NCBI GenBank assembly: GCA_001770725.1
Contig: MERU01000008.1
Location: 62,001-126,000, forward strand
Origin: Burkholderiales bacterium RIFCSPHIGHO2_01_FULL_63_240
GTDB taxonomy: Bacteria; Pseudomonadota; Gammaproteobacteria; Burkholderiales; Burkholderiaceae_C
Length of the DNA: 64,000 nucleotides
Reading direction: 5' to 3'
Position 1 is the first letter of the stretch. Every line of letters begins with the position of its first letter. The notes beneath the pieces are model-generated. The model was not told the origin of the DNA and searched no databases. It saw only the letters and a program-made list of their open reading frames with translations. The translations under genes and the position numbers were made by a program. Shown piece by piece: positions 9,249-20,464 of this stretch.

Positions 9249-11177
9249 ATGCGCCTGCAAGGCACGCCAGCACGCATGCCTTTCGGTTTCCCCGCCTTCA
9301 TGCTCCCCCTGCTCGGGAGCAACCCACCCAGCGAGCCCGACGACCCGGAACTCAACCGCCAGATCCGCGGTGAGCGCGTGCGCATGCTGTTCGCGCCCAC
9401 GGTGCCGGTGTCCATCGTCAGCGCCCTGGTCTGCGTCGCCCTGGCCGTGGCCATCTCCGACCAGACCGGTCGCACCTGGGCCGTGGCCTGGGCCGCACTG
9501 TGCGTGCTGGCCTCGATGGTGCGCCTGCTGCACCTGCGCGCCTACCGCCGCAGCAGCCAGCGCGACCACCCCATGTGGCTGCAAAGCCTGACGCTGATGT
9601 GCGCCCTGCACGGCTGCTGCTGGGGCCTGATCGGCGTGATGATGCCGATCGAGGACATGGTGACCAGCTCGGTGCTGGCCTCCACGCTGGTGGGCGCCTG
9701 CGCGGTGGGCACCTTCACGCTGCAGGCCCACCTGCGGCCCAACCTCGCCACCAACCTGCCCACCCTGGTGCCGGCCAGCCTGGTGCTGCTGTCGCGCCAG
9801 GACACCTACGGCTTCTTCGGCGGCCTCGGCCTGCTTTCCTTGATGGCGCTGATGCTGTTCGAGAGCCGCCGCGCCGAGCGCCGCATCACCGAGCTGCTGT
9901 GGCTGCGCTTCACCACCGACCGCATCGCCCGCGAGCGCACGCACGCGCTGGTGCTCGCCCAGCGTCACAGCGCCGTCAAGGACCAGTTCCTGGCCACCAT
10001 GAGCCACGAGATGCGCACGCCGCTGCACGGCATCCTCGGGCTGGCGCGACTGCTGCTCGACCGCCTGCCCGAGCGTCCCGGCGTGCTGCACGAGTCGCGC
10101 CACCAGGTCGAACTCATCGAACGCGCGGGCGAACACCTGCTGCACATCATCAACGACGTGCTCGATTTCTCTCGCATCGAGGCCGGCAAGCTGCAGATCC
10201 AGCACGCCAGCTTCGACCTGCGCTCGCTGCTCGACGAGATCATCGAATTGCAGCGCGTCACGGCCCAGGAAAAGGGCCTGCGCCTGCTCGCCGACGTGCG
10301 CCTGCCTCAACCCTGCTGGGTCAGCGGCGACGCCTCGCGCCTGCGCCAGATGCTGCACAACCTGCTGGGCAACGCCATCAAGTTCACCGAACTCGGCGAG
10401 ATCCGCGTGCGCGTGACCACCGAGCCTCAAGGAGGTGGCGGCACCGTCGTCTTCCACGTTCAGGACACGGGCGTCGGCATCCCGGGCGATCAGCTCGGGT
10501 TCATCTTCGACGCCTTCCACCAGGTGGACGGCAGCTTCGTGCGTCGCCACAAAGGAACCGGGCTGGGCCTGACCATCACGCGCGAGATCGCTCGAGCCAT
10601 GGGCGGCGATGTCGACTGCGAAAGCGAGGTCGGCCGCGGCTCGGTCTTCACGCTGAGGGTGCCGCTGCACCCGATGGCCGCACCGTCTCAGGCCGCCATC
10701 CCGACGGCCCCTGCGTTCGCAGCGTCAGTGGCCGCCAGCGCAGGCCCCACCACGTCCGGCGCGGTGCCGCACTTCAGTGGCCGCGTGCTGCTCGTCGAGG
10801 ACAACCCGGTCAACGCCCTGGTGGCCGAGGCCAACCTGGCCCGCCTGGGCCTGGACGTGACGCGCGCCGAAGACGGCGCCCAGGCGCTGTCGATGCTGCA
10901 GCACCTCGAGCGGCCCTTCGACCTCGTGCTGATGGACCTGCAGATGCCCGAGCTCGATGGCATGGAAGCCACGCGCCGCCTGCGCTCCTGGGAAAACGAC
11001 CAGCGGCTCGATCCCATACCGGTCGTGGCGCTGACGGCCAATGCCCTGAGCACCGACCGCGCCCGCTGCCTGTCAGCGGGCATGGACGACCACCTGCCCA
11101 AGCCCTTCCGCGTGGAAGAGCTCATGGCGGTGCTGCAGCGGCACCTGCCGCCGTCAGCACCTGGCGTGGTGGCCTGA
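9249..11177 (+). CDS. membrane hybrid histidine kinase (six TM, HK-REC)
   Basis: A 642-residue inner-membrane hybrid kinase. Six hydrophobic segments fill about residues 40-205 with almost no periplasmic domain, so sensing is probably within the membrane. HisKA with His253 in [15 protein letters not shown], HATPase_c with [23 protein letters not shown] and GTGLGLTI, an Ala/Pro linker, and a receiver with Asp563 in [15 protein letters not shown] and switch Lys in LPKPFR. Start is uncertain (ATGs at 9159, 9249, 9276, 9300); 9249 was taken, with a GGAG about 12 nt upstream. The partner is unknown. Confidence 0.85.
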   Translation: MRLQGTPARMPFGFPAFMLPLLGSNPPSEPDDPELNRQIRGERVRMLFAPTVPVSIVSALVCVALAVAISDQTGRTWAVAWAALCVLASMVRLLHLRAYRRSSQRDHPMWLQSLTLMCALHGCCWGLIGVMMPIEDMVTSSVLASTLVGACAVGTFTLQAHLRPNLATNLPTLVPASLVLLSRQDTYGFFGGLGLLSLMALMLFESRRAERRITELLWLRFTTDRIARERTHALVLAQRHSAVKDQFLATMSHEMRTPLHGILGLARLLLDRLPERPGVLHESRHQVELIERAGEHLLHIINDVLDFSRIEAGKLQIQHASFDLRSLLDEIIELQRVTAQEKGLRLLADVRLPQPCWVSGDASRLRQMLHNLLGNAIKFTELGEIRVRVTTEPQGGGGTVVFHVQDTGVGIPGDQLGFIFDAFHQVDGSFVRRHKGTGLGLTITREIARAMGGDVDCESEVGRGSVFTLRVPLHPMAAPSQAAIPTAPAFAASVAASAGPTTSGAVPHFSGRVLLVEDNPVNALVAEANLARLGLDVTRAEDGAQALSMLQHLERPFDLVLMDLQMPELDGMEATRRLRSWENDQRLDPIPVVALTANALSTDRARCLSAGMDDHLPKPFRVEELMAVLQRHLPPSAPGVVA

Positions 11178-11180
11178 GCC

Positions 11181-11771
11181 TCACTGCTGGATGGCTTCCA
11201 GCGAGATGGTGATGGTGACCTCGTCACCCACCATCGGCGCGTACTTGCCGGCGCCGAAGTCGCTGCGCTTGATCACCGTGCTGGCGTTGGCACCGATGGC
11301 GTCCTTCTTGGCCATCGGGTGAGCCATGTTGGCGAAGTGGTTCACCTTCAGCACCACGGGCTTGGTCACTCCCTTGATGGTCAGGTTGCCTTCGATGCTC
11401 GAGGGTGCGTCACCGCTGAACACCACCTTGGTCGACTTGAAGGTCGCGGTCGGGAACTTGCCGGTGTCGAGGAAGTCGGCGCCCTGGATGTGGCCATTGA
11501 ACAGGTTCGAGCCCGTGTCCACCGAGGTCATGTCGATGGTCACGTCCACCGAACCGGTCTTGGCGGCCTTGTCGTAGACGATGGTGCCGCTGGTCTTGTT
11601 GAACTTGCTGATCTGCGTGGACAGGCCCATGTGGTTGTACGAGAAGTTGGCGTACGTGTGGTTGGGCTCGACACCGTAGCTCTCGGGCGCGGCGAAGGCC
11701 GAGGTGGTGAAGGCCGACGCCAGGGCGGTGGCGGCGAACAGGCGGGTCAGGGTGCGGGTCATGTGGGTCAT
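11181..11771 (-). CDS. YceI family periplasmic protein
   Basis: A 196-residue protein with a signal peptide (cleavage near TSAFAA) and the YceI lipocalin-like fold: ESYGVEPNHTYANFSYNHMG at the mature N-terminus, then SVDVTIDMTSVDTG, FLDTGKFPTATFKST and LTIKGVTKPVVL. YceI proteins bind polyprenoid or amphiphilic ligands in the periplasm. The start has AAGGAG seven bases upstream. It is the second of two yceI genes downstream of a cytochrome b561 gene on the same strand, a common arrangement, so the three probably form an operon. Confidence 0.9.
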   Translation of the reverse strand: MTHMTRTLTRLFAATALASAFTTSAFAAPESYGVEPNHTYANFSYNHMGLSTQISKFNKTSGTIVYDKAAKTGSVDVTIDMTSVDTGSNLFNGHIQGADFLDTGKFPTATFKSTKVVFSGDAPSSIEGNLTIKGVTKPVVLKVNHFANMAHPMAKKDAIGANASTVIKRSDFGAGKYAPMVGDEVTITISLEAIQQ

Positions 11772-11890
11772 CGGAAGGCTCCTTGTGTGAAGGCGGAGAA
11801 AAGGTCGCGCACTCGGGGGAGGGGTGCGAAAAAAATCGACCGGGCGGGAAACGAACGAAACGGTTGGGCAGTTGGGCAACGGGACAAGGC

Positions 11891-12481
11891 TCACTGCGCG
11901 GGCACGCCCTGCAGCACGAGCTTGAACTTCACCTGGACGTCGTTGGCAACGAAGGAGGTGTCGGCCCAATCGCCCTCACCGACCTTGAAGTCCAGGCGCT
12001 TGATCGGCAAACCCCCGGTGACGGTGCTGACGCCACCGGCTTGCACCAGCTGCATCGGCACGACCACGTCTCGGCTGGTGCCCTTGATGCTCAGCTTGCC
12101 AGCGACCTCGAACTTGCCGCTGCCCAAGGCCTTGATGCCCGTGGACGCAAAGGTGGCTTGCGGAAATTTCGCGGTGGCGAACCAGTCGGGCTTGCCCAGC
12201 TCCGGGTCGGCGTCGGCGCTGACGGTGGCGCTGGCCAGCTCGAAGCGCAGGGTGACCTGGCTGGTCTGCGGCGACTTGGGGTTGAAATTGGTCTGCACAC
12301 CAAAACGCTTGAAGCGACCGTTGACCGGCACGCCCATCTGCTTGATGGTGAAGGCGACCTCGCTTTGCGGCGCCACCAGGGTGATGGCCGGGTCGGCAGC
12401 ATGGGCCGGCGAACCCAGCGATGCGAGCACGAGGCAGGCGGCACCGAAGCTCAGGGCGCGCAGGCGAACGAGGGAAGTCAT
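11891..12481 (-). CDS. YceI family periplasmic protein
   Basis: A 196-residue secreted protein, the same length as its neighbour but clearly diverged. Signal peptide about 1-28 (LGSPAHAAD). YceI features: LVAPQSEVAFTIKQMGVPVNG, VTLRFELASATVSADADPELG, WFATAKFPQATFASTGIKAL and LSIKGTSRDVVVPM. AAGGAG ribosome site before the ATG. It lies 119 bp upstream of the other yceI gene and 56 bp downstream of cytochrome b561. A role in quinone or lipid handling with the cytochrome is an inference from the recurring neighbourhood. Confidence 0.9.
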   Translation of the reverse strand: MTSLVRLRALSFGAACLVLASLGSPAHAADPAITLVAPQSEVAFTIKQMGVPVNGRFKRFGVQTNFNPKSPQTSQVTLRFELASATVSADADPELGKPDWFATAKFPQATFASTGIKALGSGKFEVAGKLSIKGTSRDVVVPMQLVQAGGVSTVTGGLPIKRLDFKVGEGDWADTSFVANDVQVKFKLVLQGVPAQ

Positions 12482-12537
12482 GTCAGGCTCCTTGCAGGAA
12501 AAGTGAACGAAGCGAGTCGGGCAGCGGGCCCAGGCCA

Positions 12538-13116
12538 TCAGGCGCGGCCACCGGGGCGCATGCGCGTCAGCAGGCCGTCGCGGTCGATGAACTGGTGCTT
12601 GAGCGCGGCCCCCACGTGCAGGGCCACCAGGCCGATCAGGCCCCAGGCCGCCAGGCCATGCAGGGGCTTGATGGCCTCGGCCAGCTCGGGGTTCGGCGCC
12701 ACCAGGTCGGGCAGGGGCAGCACGCCGAACCACACGATGGGAAAGCCCTTGGCCGAGCTGTAGGCCCAGCCCAGCAGCGGCACGGCGAAGAACAGCAGGT
12801 ACATCAGGTGGTGGGTGCCGTGGTAGGCAGCGCGCTGCCAGCCCGGCATGGCCGACTCGATCTTCGCGGGCAAGGCGGGTGGGCGGTGCGTCAGGCGCCA
12901 CAGCAGGCGCAGCACCGACAGGAACAGGATCGTCACCCCGGCCCACTTGTGCCAGTTGATGAGCTTGAGCTTGGCCGGCGAGAACGGCAGGCCCTCGACG
13001 TAGAGCCCCACGCAGAACGCCGTGAGGATCGCCACGGCCAACACCCAGTGCAGCGCGATGGCCGTGAGCGTGTAGCGGGCAACGTGAGAACTGGCGGGTG
13101 AGGGCGCGGGTTTCAT
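12538..13116 (-). CDS. cytochrome b561 family protein
   Basis: A 192-residue inner-membrane di-heme cytochrome of the prokaryotic b561 type. Four transmembrane helices; haem-ligand histidines are candidates in IALHWVLAV, NWHKWAG, GTHHLMYLL and VALHVGAALKHQF. These proteins pass electrons between quinones and other acceptors. The ATG at 13116 was chosen because the homologous region starts just after it. It heads the b561-yceI-yceI group. Confidence 0.9.
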   Translation of the reverse strand: MKPAPSPASSHVARYTLTAIALHWVLAVAILTAFCVGLYVEGLPFSPAKLKLINWHKWAGVTILFLSVLRLLWRLTHRPPALPAKIESAMPGWQRAAYHGTHHLMYLLFFAVPLLGWAYSSAKGFPIVWFGVLPLPDLVAPNPELAEAIKPLHGLAAWGLIGLVALHVGAALKHQFIDRDGLLTRMRPGGRA

Positions 13117-13311
13117 GGCAGACCACCTGAGGGGCTTGTGGATCACAATGTGAAGCGTACGGTCCCTGGCTTCAGTTGGGTTGAGCGGGTTTGTCCCCTT
13201 GATTCAAATTTTCTGAATTCACAGCGCCGCGGCGCGCACGTCACCGGGTTGACCCTGATTCAGGGCCGGCCCCAGGCGTCGAAGTCGCTTCCAACAGTGG
13301 TCAACAACCTC

Positions 13312-14565
13312 ATGGAACCCGCCGCCACATCGAACTGGTCAACCTGGCTGTTCAGCAGCGACCCCCGGCAGCGCCTGCGCATCAAGCGCTCGCTGCTGGC
13401 GGCCAATGTGTTCGGCGCCTGCGCGCTGACGGCGATCTACGCCGCCTGGATGGGCTTCATGTCCTTCCACGACGTGCGCCTGCTGTGCCTGGCCATCGCC
13501 CTGAACTGCGGCGTCTGGTACGCCCTGTTGCGCACGGGCCTGAACAAGCGCTTCGCCGATCCGGCCCTGACCCTGCCCCAGATCCTGGCGGCGCTGACCA
13601 TCATCATCGGCGCCTACTCCATCACCGGCCCCTTCCATGGCTCGACCATGATGCTGCTGGTGCTGGTGCTCGTCTTCGGTGTCTTCAACCTGAGCGCCCA
13701 GGGCGCGCGCATCGCGGCCACCTACACGGTGGGTCTGATGGGCTGTGCGCAGCTCGTCAAGATGGAGACCGACCCGGTCAACTACCCGTTCTCGCTCGAG
13801 ATCGTTCATTTCGTGCTGACCGCGGCCATCGTGCCGACCATCTCGCGCCTGGCTGCTCAGCTCAGCAGCCTGCGCCAGCGCCTGCAAAGCCAGAAGGACG
13901 AGCTCGCGCAGGCGCTCACGCGCATCCAGATCCTGGCCACGCGCGACGAGCTCACCGGCCTGGTCAACCGCCGCCACATGATGGACGTGCTGCAGCAGCA
14001 CCGCAAACGCCTGCAGCGCTCGGGCTACCACCGCTTCTGCCTGGCCATCCTTGACCTCGACCACTTCAAGCGCGTGAACGACACGCATGGCCATGGCGTG
14101 GGCGACGAGGTGCTGCGCCGCTTCGCCGCCGTGGCCCAGCAGGCCCTGCGCGACACCGATGTGCTGGCGCGCTGGGGCGGTGAAGAATTCCTGCTGCTGC
14201 TCAACGACACCTCGGCCGAGCAGGCCCAGATCGGGCTGGACCGCGTGCGCGAGTTGCTGGCCGATGCGCGCCTGTCCAACGACGTGCCCGAGCTGCGCGC
14301 CACCTTCTCGGCGGGCCTGACGGCCTACGACTCGGGCGAGCCCCTGGACGTGTGCATCGAACGCGCCGACCGCGCGCTGTACGAGGCCAAGGCCGCCGGT
14401 CGCAACCGCACGGTCATCCACCATGGGCCGCCGGCACGCCGCCCCGAGCCCTCCCGCCCTGCACCGCCCCTGCCCGATGGCAGCGCCGACGGCGCCAGCC
14501 TGGTGGCCGCCGCCCTGCTCGGACAGGACGGCGACGAGGACGACGAGGACATGCCCGCATCCTGA
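13312..14565 (+). CDS. membrane diguanylate cyclase (GGDEF)
   Basis: A 417-residue c-di-GMP synthase. About six transmembrane helices occupy residues 25-190, a coiled coil follows (about 195-225), then a GGDEF domain. The active-site loop is RWGGEEFLLLL; the inhibitory I-site RxxD (RDTD) sits five residues before GGEEF; LVNRRHMMDVL and DLDHFKRVNDTHGHGVGDEVL are canonical. Intact motifs suggest an active, product-inhibited enzyme. An acidic C-terminal tail (GQDGDEDDEDM) is unusual. No clear ribosome site at the chosen ATG. Divergent from cytochrome b561. Confidence 0.87.
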   Translation: MEPAATSNWSTWLFSSDPRQRLRIKRSLLAANVFGACALTAIYAAWMGFMSFHDVRLLCLAIALNCGVWYALLRTGLNKRFADPALTLPQILAALTIIIGAYSITGPFHGSTMMLLVLVLVFGVFNLSAQGARIAATYTVGLMGCAQLVKMETDPVNYPFSLEIVHFVLTAAIVPTISRLAAQLSSLRQRLQSQKDELAQALTRIQILATRDELTGLVNRRHMMDVLQQHRKRLQRSGYHRFCLAILDLDHFKRVNDTHGHGVGDEVLRRFAAVAQQALRDTDVLARWGGEEFLLLLNDTSAEQAQIGLDRVRELLADARLSNDVPELRATFSAGLTAYDSGEPLDVCIERADRALYEAKAAGRNRTVIHHGPPARRPEPSRPAPPLPDGSADGASLVAAALLGQDGDEDDEDMPAS

Positions 14566-14808
14566 AAGGCCCTTGTGCCGCAGCGCTTGTTGCAAGCGCC
14601 GCAGACGGGTTATCCTCATTGCACGCTGCGCAGGACGGCTTCGTCGCCCATTCGGACACGATCGGACACACCTGCTTGCAGCCCATGAAAACATGACGGT
14701 CGCGTCGGGCACACCACCCCCGGCGCGATGCAGTGGAGGCGGCCGCCGCCTGATCGAACGCCCCACCAGGGGCCCGGCAGGCACGGGGGCCGTGGGTGGT
14801 GACGCTTC

Positions 14809-16443
14809 ATGCCGCCCATGCACAGCCTGCCCCCAGGCCCGACGCCTGCCCCGATCGACGACCTGCTGGTCGACCCCCATCAGGTGGCCGCTGATCGCCG
14901 CGACGCGCCCTATCGCCTGATCTTCAACCGCGCGGGCATCGGCATGGCCCGCCTGAGCCTGTCGGGCAGCATCCTCGAAGTCAACCAGCGTTTCGCCGAC
15001 ATCGTCGGCCGCCAACCAGACCAGCTCACCGGCCTGCACGCCGACGACATCACCCACCCGCAGGACGTCGTGCCCTCGCGCGCCCACCTCGAGGGCGTGC
15101 TGGCCGGCCGCCAGGAGGGCTTCCAGACCGAGAAGCGCTACGTGCGACCCGATGGCCAGGTGGTGTGGGCCGCCATCAACGTGGTGCTGCTGCGCGAAGA
15201 AGATGGCCAGCCGCGCGAGCTGGTCGCCGTCATCGAGGACATCAGCGAACGCCAGCGCATGCAGGAGGCCATGAGCTCGGCTCGCGCGGCCGAGCGCGCC
15301 AGCAAGGCCAAGACCGAGTTCCTCTCGCGCATGAGCCACGAGTTGCGCACGCCGCTCAACGCGATGCTGGGCTTTGCGCAGCTGCTGCGGGTCGACCCGC
15401 GCCACCCGCTGCACGACGACCAGCGCACCAAGGTCGCCCACATCGAGCGCGCGGGCGCCCACCTGCTGGCCATGCTCACCGACGTGCTCGACCTCTCGCG
15501 CATCGAGGCCGGCAGCCTGCCGATGTCGATCGAGCCGCTGGCGGTCAACGACGTCATCGAGGCCGCGCTGGCGATGACCAGCACCCAGGCCACCGACGCC
15601 AGCGTGCAGCTGCTGGCCACCCCACCTGAAGCCGGCCTGCGCGTGCGCGCCGACCAGTTGCGGCTGCGCCAGGTGCTGGTCAACCTGCTGAGCAACGCCA
15701 TCAAGTACAACCGCCGCTCGGGTCAGGTGCTGGTGGAGGCACTGGGCCTGGACGACGAGGTCGTCATCAGCGTGAGCGACACCGGCCGCGGCATGGACGC
15801 GCAGCAGCTCGCCCACCTCTTCGAGCCCTTCAACCGCCTGGGCGCCGAACGCACCCCCGTCGAAGGCACGGGCATCGGCCTGGTCATCGTCAAGCGCCTG
15901 GTCGAGCTCATGCAGGGCCGCATCGAGGTCAGCAGCCAACCGGGCGAAGGCACGCGTTTTCGCGTCTGGCTGCCACGCGCAGAGCGGCAGACCGAAGCCG
16001 AGGACAGCGATTTCAGCCAGCGCGTGCGCACCAACTTCGGCGGGCTCGACACCGGGGTCGACGCCACGCTCACCCTGCTCTATGCCGAGGACAACGCCAT
16101 CAACGTCGAGCTGCTGCGCCAGGTCATGCGCATGCGCCCGCAATGGCACCTCGAGATCGCGCGCGACGGCCACGCCGCCATCGCCATGGCGCGCGCCGAG
16201 CCGCCCGACCTGCTGCTGCTGGACATGCACCTGGGCGACATGAGCGGCCTGGACGTGTCGGACGCGCTGATGATGGACGCGCACACCGCCCTGATCCCGA
16301 GGGTGGCGTTGTCGGCGGACGTGATGCCCGACCAGATCGCCGAGGCCCGCCAGCGCGGCTTCATCGAGTACCTGACCAAGCCGCTGGACGTGTCGCGGCT
16401 GCTGCACCTGCTCGACTGCTGCGCGCGCGGCGAGGTGCCTTGA
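14809..16443 (+). CDS. PAS hybrid histidine kinase (PAS-HK-REC), paralogue of 18794-20449
   Basis: A 544-residue cytoplasmic hybrid kinase. PAS domain about 35-140 (RLIFNRAGIGMARLSLSGSI), then HisKA with His177 in [16 protein letters not shown], HATPase_c with LLSNAIKYNRRSGQ, DTGRGMDAQQ and GTGIGLVI, and a receiver with Asp472 in LLLDMHLGDMSGLD and Lys in YLTKPLDVSR. The kinase and receiver parts closely resemble the kinase between parA and parB in this window (YAEDN, DMHLGDMSGL and RVALSAD are shared), suggesting duplication. The stop abuts the stop of the convergent flavin reductase gene. The signal and partner are unknown. Confidence 0.87.
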   Translation: MPPMHSLPPGPTPAPIDDLLVDPHQVAADRRDAPYRLIFNRAGIGMARLSLSGSILEVNQRFADIVGRQPDQLTGLHADDITHPQDVVPSRAHLEGVLAGRQEGFQTEKRYVRPDGQVVWAAINVVLLREEDGQPRELVAVIEDISERQRMQEAMSSARAAERASKAKTEFLSRMSHELRTPLNAMLGFAQLLRVDPRHPLHDDQRTKVAHIERAGAHLLAMLTDVLDLSRIEAGSLPMSIEPLAVNDVIEAALAMTSTQATDASVQLLATPPEAGLRVRADQLRLRQVLVNLLSNAIKYNRRSGQVLVEALGLDDEVVISVSDTGRGMDAQQLAHLFEPFNRLGAERTPVEGTGIGLVIVKRLVELMQGRIEVSSQPGEGTRFRVWLPRAERQTEAEDSDFSQRVRTNFGGLDTGVDATLTLLYAEDNAINVELLRQVMRMRPQWHLEIARDGHAAIAMARAEPPDLLLLDMHLGDMSGLDVSDALMMDAHTALIPRVALSADVMPDQIAEARQRGFIEYLTKPLDVSRLLHLLDCCARGEVP

Positions 16444-16962
16444 TCAGCCCGGGAAGTCGGTGACGAAGCGCCCGCCGTGAAAGACCAGCGGCGCGGCCCC
16501 GATGCGGCGCCGGCAGTGCTCGACCTCGCCCACGAAGATGACGTGGTCGCCCTCGTCGTGCTGGCTGCGGTGGCGGCACTCGAACACCGCCACGGCGCCG
16601 TCGATGACGGGCGCACCGGTCAGCCCCGCGCGCCAGGCCACGCCCTCGTAGCGGTCGATGCCCTTGCGCGAGAAGCGCTCGGCCAGCAGTCGCTGATCGG
16701 CCGCCAGCACGTTGATGGCGTAGTGCGCGGCGCCCAGGAAGCCCGGCATGGAACTGGACTGGCGCGACAGGCTCCAGAGCACCAGCGGCGGCGCCAGCGA
16801 CACCGAGTTGAAGGAGTTGGCCGTCAGGCCCAGCAGGCGCCCATCGGCGGCCCGCGCCGTGACGATGGTGATGCCGGTGGCGAACTGGCCCAGCGCTGCG
16901 CGGTACTCCTCCGGCGTGAAGGGCGCGGGAGAGCCGGTCTGGGAATCGGGCATCGACGACAT
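16444..16962 (-). CDS. flavin reductase-like FMN-binding protein
   Basis: A 172-residue cytoplasmic protein of the flavin reductase family (split-barrel FMN fold). Family features: YRAALGQFATGITIVTAR, LLGLTANSFNSVSLAPPLVLWSLSR and HVIFVGEVEHCRRR. Such proteins reduce FMN or FAD with NAD(P)H, often feeding a flavin monooxygenase, but no oxygenase gene is adjacent. Start chosen at the first of two nearby ATGs (16962, 16953). Confidence 0.87.
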   Translation of the reverse strand: MSSMPDSQTGSPAPFTPEEYRAALGQFATGITIVTARAADGRLLGLTANSFNSVSLAPPLVLWSLSRQSSSMPGFLGAAHYAINVLAADQRLLAERFSRKGIDRYEGVAWRAGLTGAPVIDGAVAVFECRHRSQHDEGDHVIFVGEVEHCRRRIGAAPLVFHGGRFVTDFPG

Positions 16963-17002
16963 GGGCGGAGCGTGCAAAAGCCTGCAGTGTAGACGGCGGT
17001 GA

Positions 17003-17794
17003 TCAACCCCGGGGGATGCGGTACACCCACACGGGCCGTTCGCCACCGAGCTCCCAGCGCGCCACCGGCGTCCAAGCCAGGCCATCGGCGTCGCGCGCCT
17101 CGAACTCCAGGCTGACCAGCCAGCTGCCCGGGCGCATCTCGCGGCGGGCCTTGTCCATGGCGCGAGGCATGGTCTCGGGGCGCTGGAACAGGTAGACGAG
17201 CTCGAATGCCGACCAGTCGTCGGCCCACATGTCGCCGCGGCGCACGGTGGCCCAGGGGCAGCGCCAGGCGCTGACGGCGCGCCACAGGGTGCTCCACTCG
17301 ACGCCTTCGAGGCGGGCTTCGGGCAGGGCCCGGTGCAATTCGATGAGGCCATCGCCCATGCCGCAGCCAGCATCCACCACCCGCGCGCCAGGGGGCAGCT
17401 TCACGTGCTTGGCCAGCTCGGACAAGGCCCCGCGCGGGGTCGGGAAGACGGGTGCGTCACGCCAGGCGCGGCGGGGGTAGGCCAGCAGCAGCAAGGCCAG
17501 CGGCGCGAGCCACCACCAGGCCACGGCCACCCCTGCTTGCCCCCCTGCCCCGCTGGTCAGGCCCAGCGCCAGCACGCTCATCGGAAAGCCGGCCGCCACG
17601 AACACGCGGCGCCAGGCCGTGGTGGCCACGAAGGGCAACAAGGCCGCGCAGGCCCCCAGGGCGGTCGGCAGCACCAGGGCGGCCCACAGCGGGGCGCCAG
17701 CGGCGCGCAAAGCCCAGGCCAGGGCCCAGGCCGCCAGCCAGGTCAGCACGGCCGGCACAGGCCAGCTCAAGGCCTTGGCGAGCAGGTGGGCCAC
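17003..17794 (-). CDS. class I SAM methyltransferase with N-terminal membrane region
   Basis: A 263-residue protein. The first about 110 residues hold three or four hydrophobic helices, the rest a methyltransferase fold: VVDAGCGMGDGLIELHRALP (SAM motif I, about 142-160), then an acidic LEGVEWS and FELVYLFQRPETMPRAMDKA. The substrate is unknown; the membrane region suggests a lipid, quinone or membrane-protein target. It lies 12 bp from parB on the same strand and may be co-transcribed, without a known link to partition. Confidence 0.75.
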   Translation of the reverse strand: MAHLLAKALSWPVPAVLTWLAAWALAWALRAAGAPLWAALVLPTALGACAALLPFVATTAWRRVFVAAGFPMSVLALGLTSGAGGQAGVAVAWWWLAPLALLLLAYPRRAWRDAPVFPTPRGALSELAKHVKLPPGARVVDAGCGMGDGLIELHRALPEARLEGVEWSTLWRAVSAWRCPWATVRRGDMWADDWSAFELVYLFQRPETMPRAMDKARREMRPGSWLVSLEFEARDADGLAWTPVARWELGGERPVWVYRIPRG

Positions 17795-17805
17795 CCGCCG
17801 TCGGC

Positions 17806-18720
17806 TCAGGCCGCCTCGCCGCCGCCAGCGCGACGCAGCTTGTCGATCAGCCCATCGAGCTCGTCCAGGCTGCCGAACGCGATGGTGAGCTCACCTTGCT
17901 CGCCGCGCAGTGTCTTGCGGCGGATGTGAATGCTCACTTGCGCTGTCAGCAAGTCAGAGAGCTCTTCTTCCAGGCGCAGCACGTCGCGCGTCTTCTCGCT
18001 CTTGACGCGCAGCAGCGGGGTCTGGCGACCCTGGCCCTGGGTTTTGGCGACGAGCTTTTCGGTCTCGCGCACATTGAGCTTCCTGGCCACCACCTCGTTG
18101 GCGGTGGTGATCTGCACGGCCTTGTCCAGCGGCAGCAGCGCGCGGGCGTGGCCCATGTCCAGGTCACCGGCCATCAGCATGGACTGCACGGGCTCGGCCA
18201 GGTTGAGCAGGCGCAGCAGGTTGCTGGCGGCGCTGCGCGAGCGGCCCACCGCCTGGGCGGCCTGCTCGTGCGTGAGGCCGAATTCGGCCGTCAGGCGCTG
18301 CAGGCCCTGGGCCTCTTCCAGCGGGTTGAGGTCCTCGCGCTGGATGTTCTCGATCAGCGCCATCGCCGCGGCGGCTTCGTCGGGCACGTCCTTGACGAGC
18401 ACCGGCACCTCGGTCAGGCCAGCCAGCTTGGCGGCGCGCGAGCGGCGCTCACCCGCGATGATCTCGTAGCGGCCACCGCCCACCGGGCGCACCAGGATGG
18501 GCTGCATGATGCCCTGGGCCTTGATGCTCTCGGCCAGCTCGTACAGCGAGCCCTCGTCCATGCGCGTGCGCGGCTGGTACTTGCCGGGCTGCATGAGGTC
18601 GAGCCTCAGGCTCGAGGGTGTGCCGTCGCCCGACGCGGTGCCGGGGGGGGTGTCGCTGACTTTGGGGCCCAGCAGGGCCTCCAGGCCCATGCCCAGGCCT
18701 TTGGATTTCTTGGTCGCCAT
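17806..18720 (-). CDS. parB: chromosome partitioning protein ParB
   Basis: A 304-residue ParB/Spo0J protein. The N-terminal ParB nuclease-fold domain (about 40-130) contains PRTRMDEGSLYELAESIKAQG, QPILVRPV and the CTP-binding GERRSRAAKLAG box; the helix-turn-helix region is about 140-210 (LTHEQAAQAVGRSRSAASNLLRLL), and the C-terminal dimer domain ends the protein. ParB loads on parS and spreads; three matching parS sites lie at 23.1-24.5 kb. Its usual partner parA is not adjacent: a 1.7-kb inverted kinase gene separates them, so parB needs its own promoter in the 73-bp gap at 18721-18793. Confidence 0.93.
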   Translation of the reverse strand: MATKKSKGLGMGLEALLGPKVSDTPPGTASGDGTPSSLRLDLMQPGKYQPRTRMDEGSLYELAESIKAQGIMQPILVRPVGGGRYEIIAGERRSRAAKLAGLTEVPVLVKDVPDEAAAAMALIENIQREDLNPLEEAQGLQRLTAEFGLTHEQAAQAVGRSRSAASNLLRLLNLAEPVQSMLMAGDLDMGHARALLPLDKAVQITTANEVVARKLNVRETEKLVAKTQGQGRQTPLLRVKSEKTRDVLRLEEELSDLLTAQVSIHIRRKTLRGEQGELTIAFGSLDELDGLIDKLRRAGGGEAA

Positions 18721-18793
18721 GTCCGTGATTGTCCGACGTTTCCACGGTGTTTCACGGCTGGTCAGGCAAGCGGCTCCTCTCTACACTGCTTGC

Positions 18794-20449
<1,656 letters not shown>

Positions 20450-20464
20450 GCCTGCTTGCGCGGA

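Noticed and set aside
13339-16407. 1022-codon minus-strand open frame
   Set aside because: Antisense to the diguanylate cyclase and a hybrid kinase; low-complexity Gln/His/Ala/Val sequence with no motif.
18746-18761. parS-like TGTTTCACGG before parB, and others at 8196-8204 and 42443
   Set aside because: Only one half of the palindrome matches (TGTTTCACG or GTTTCACGT); the second half diverges, so ParB loading is not expected.
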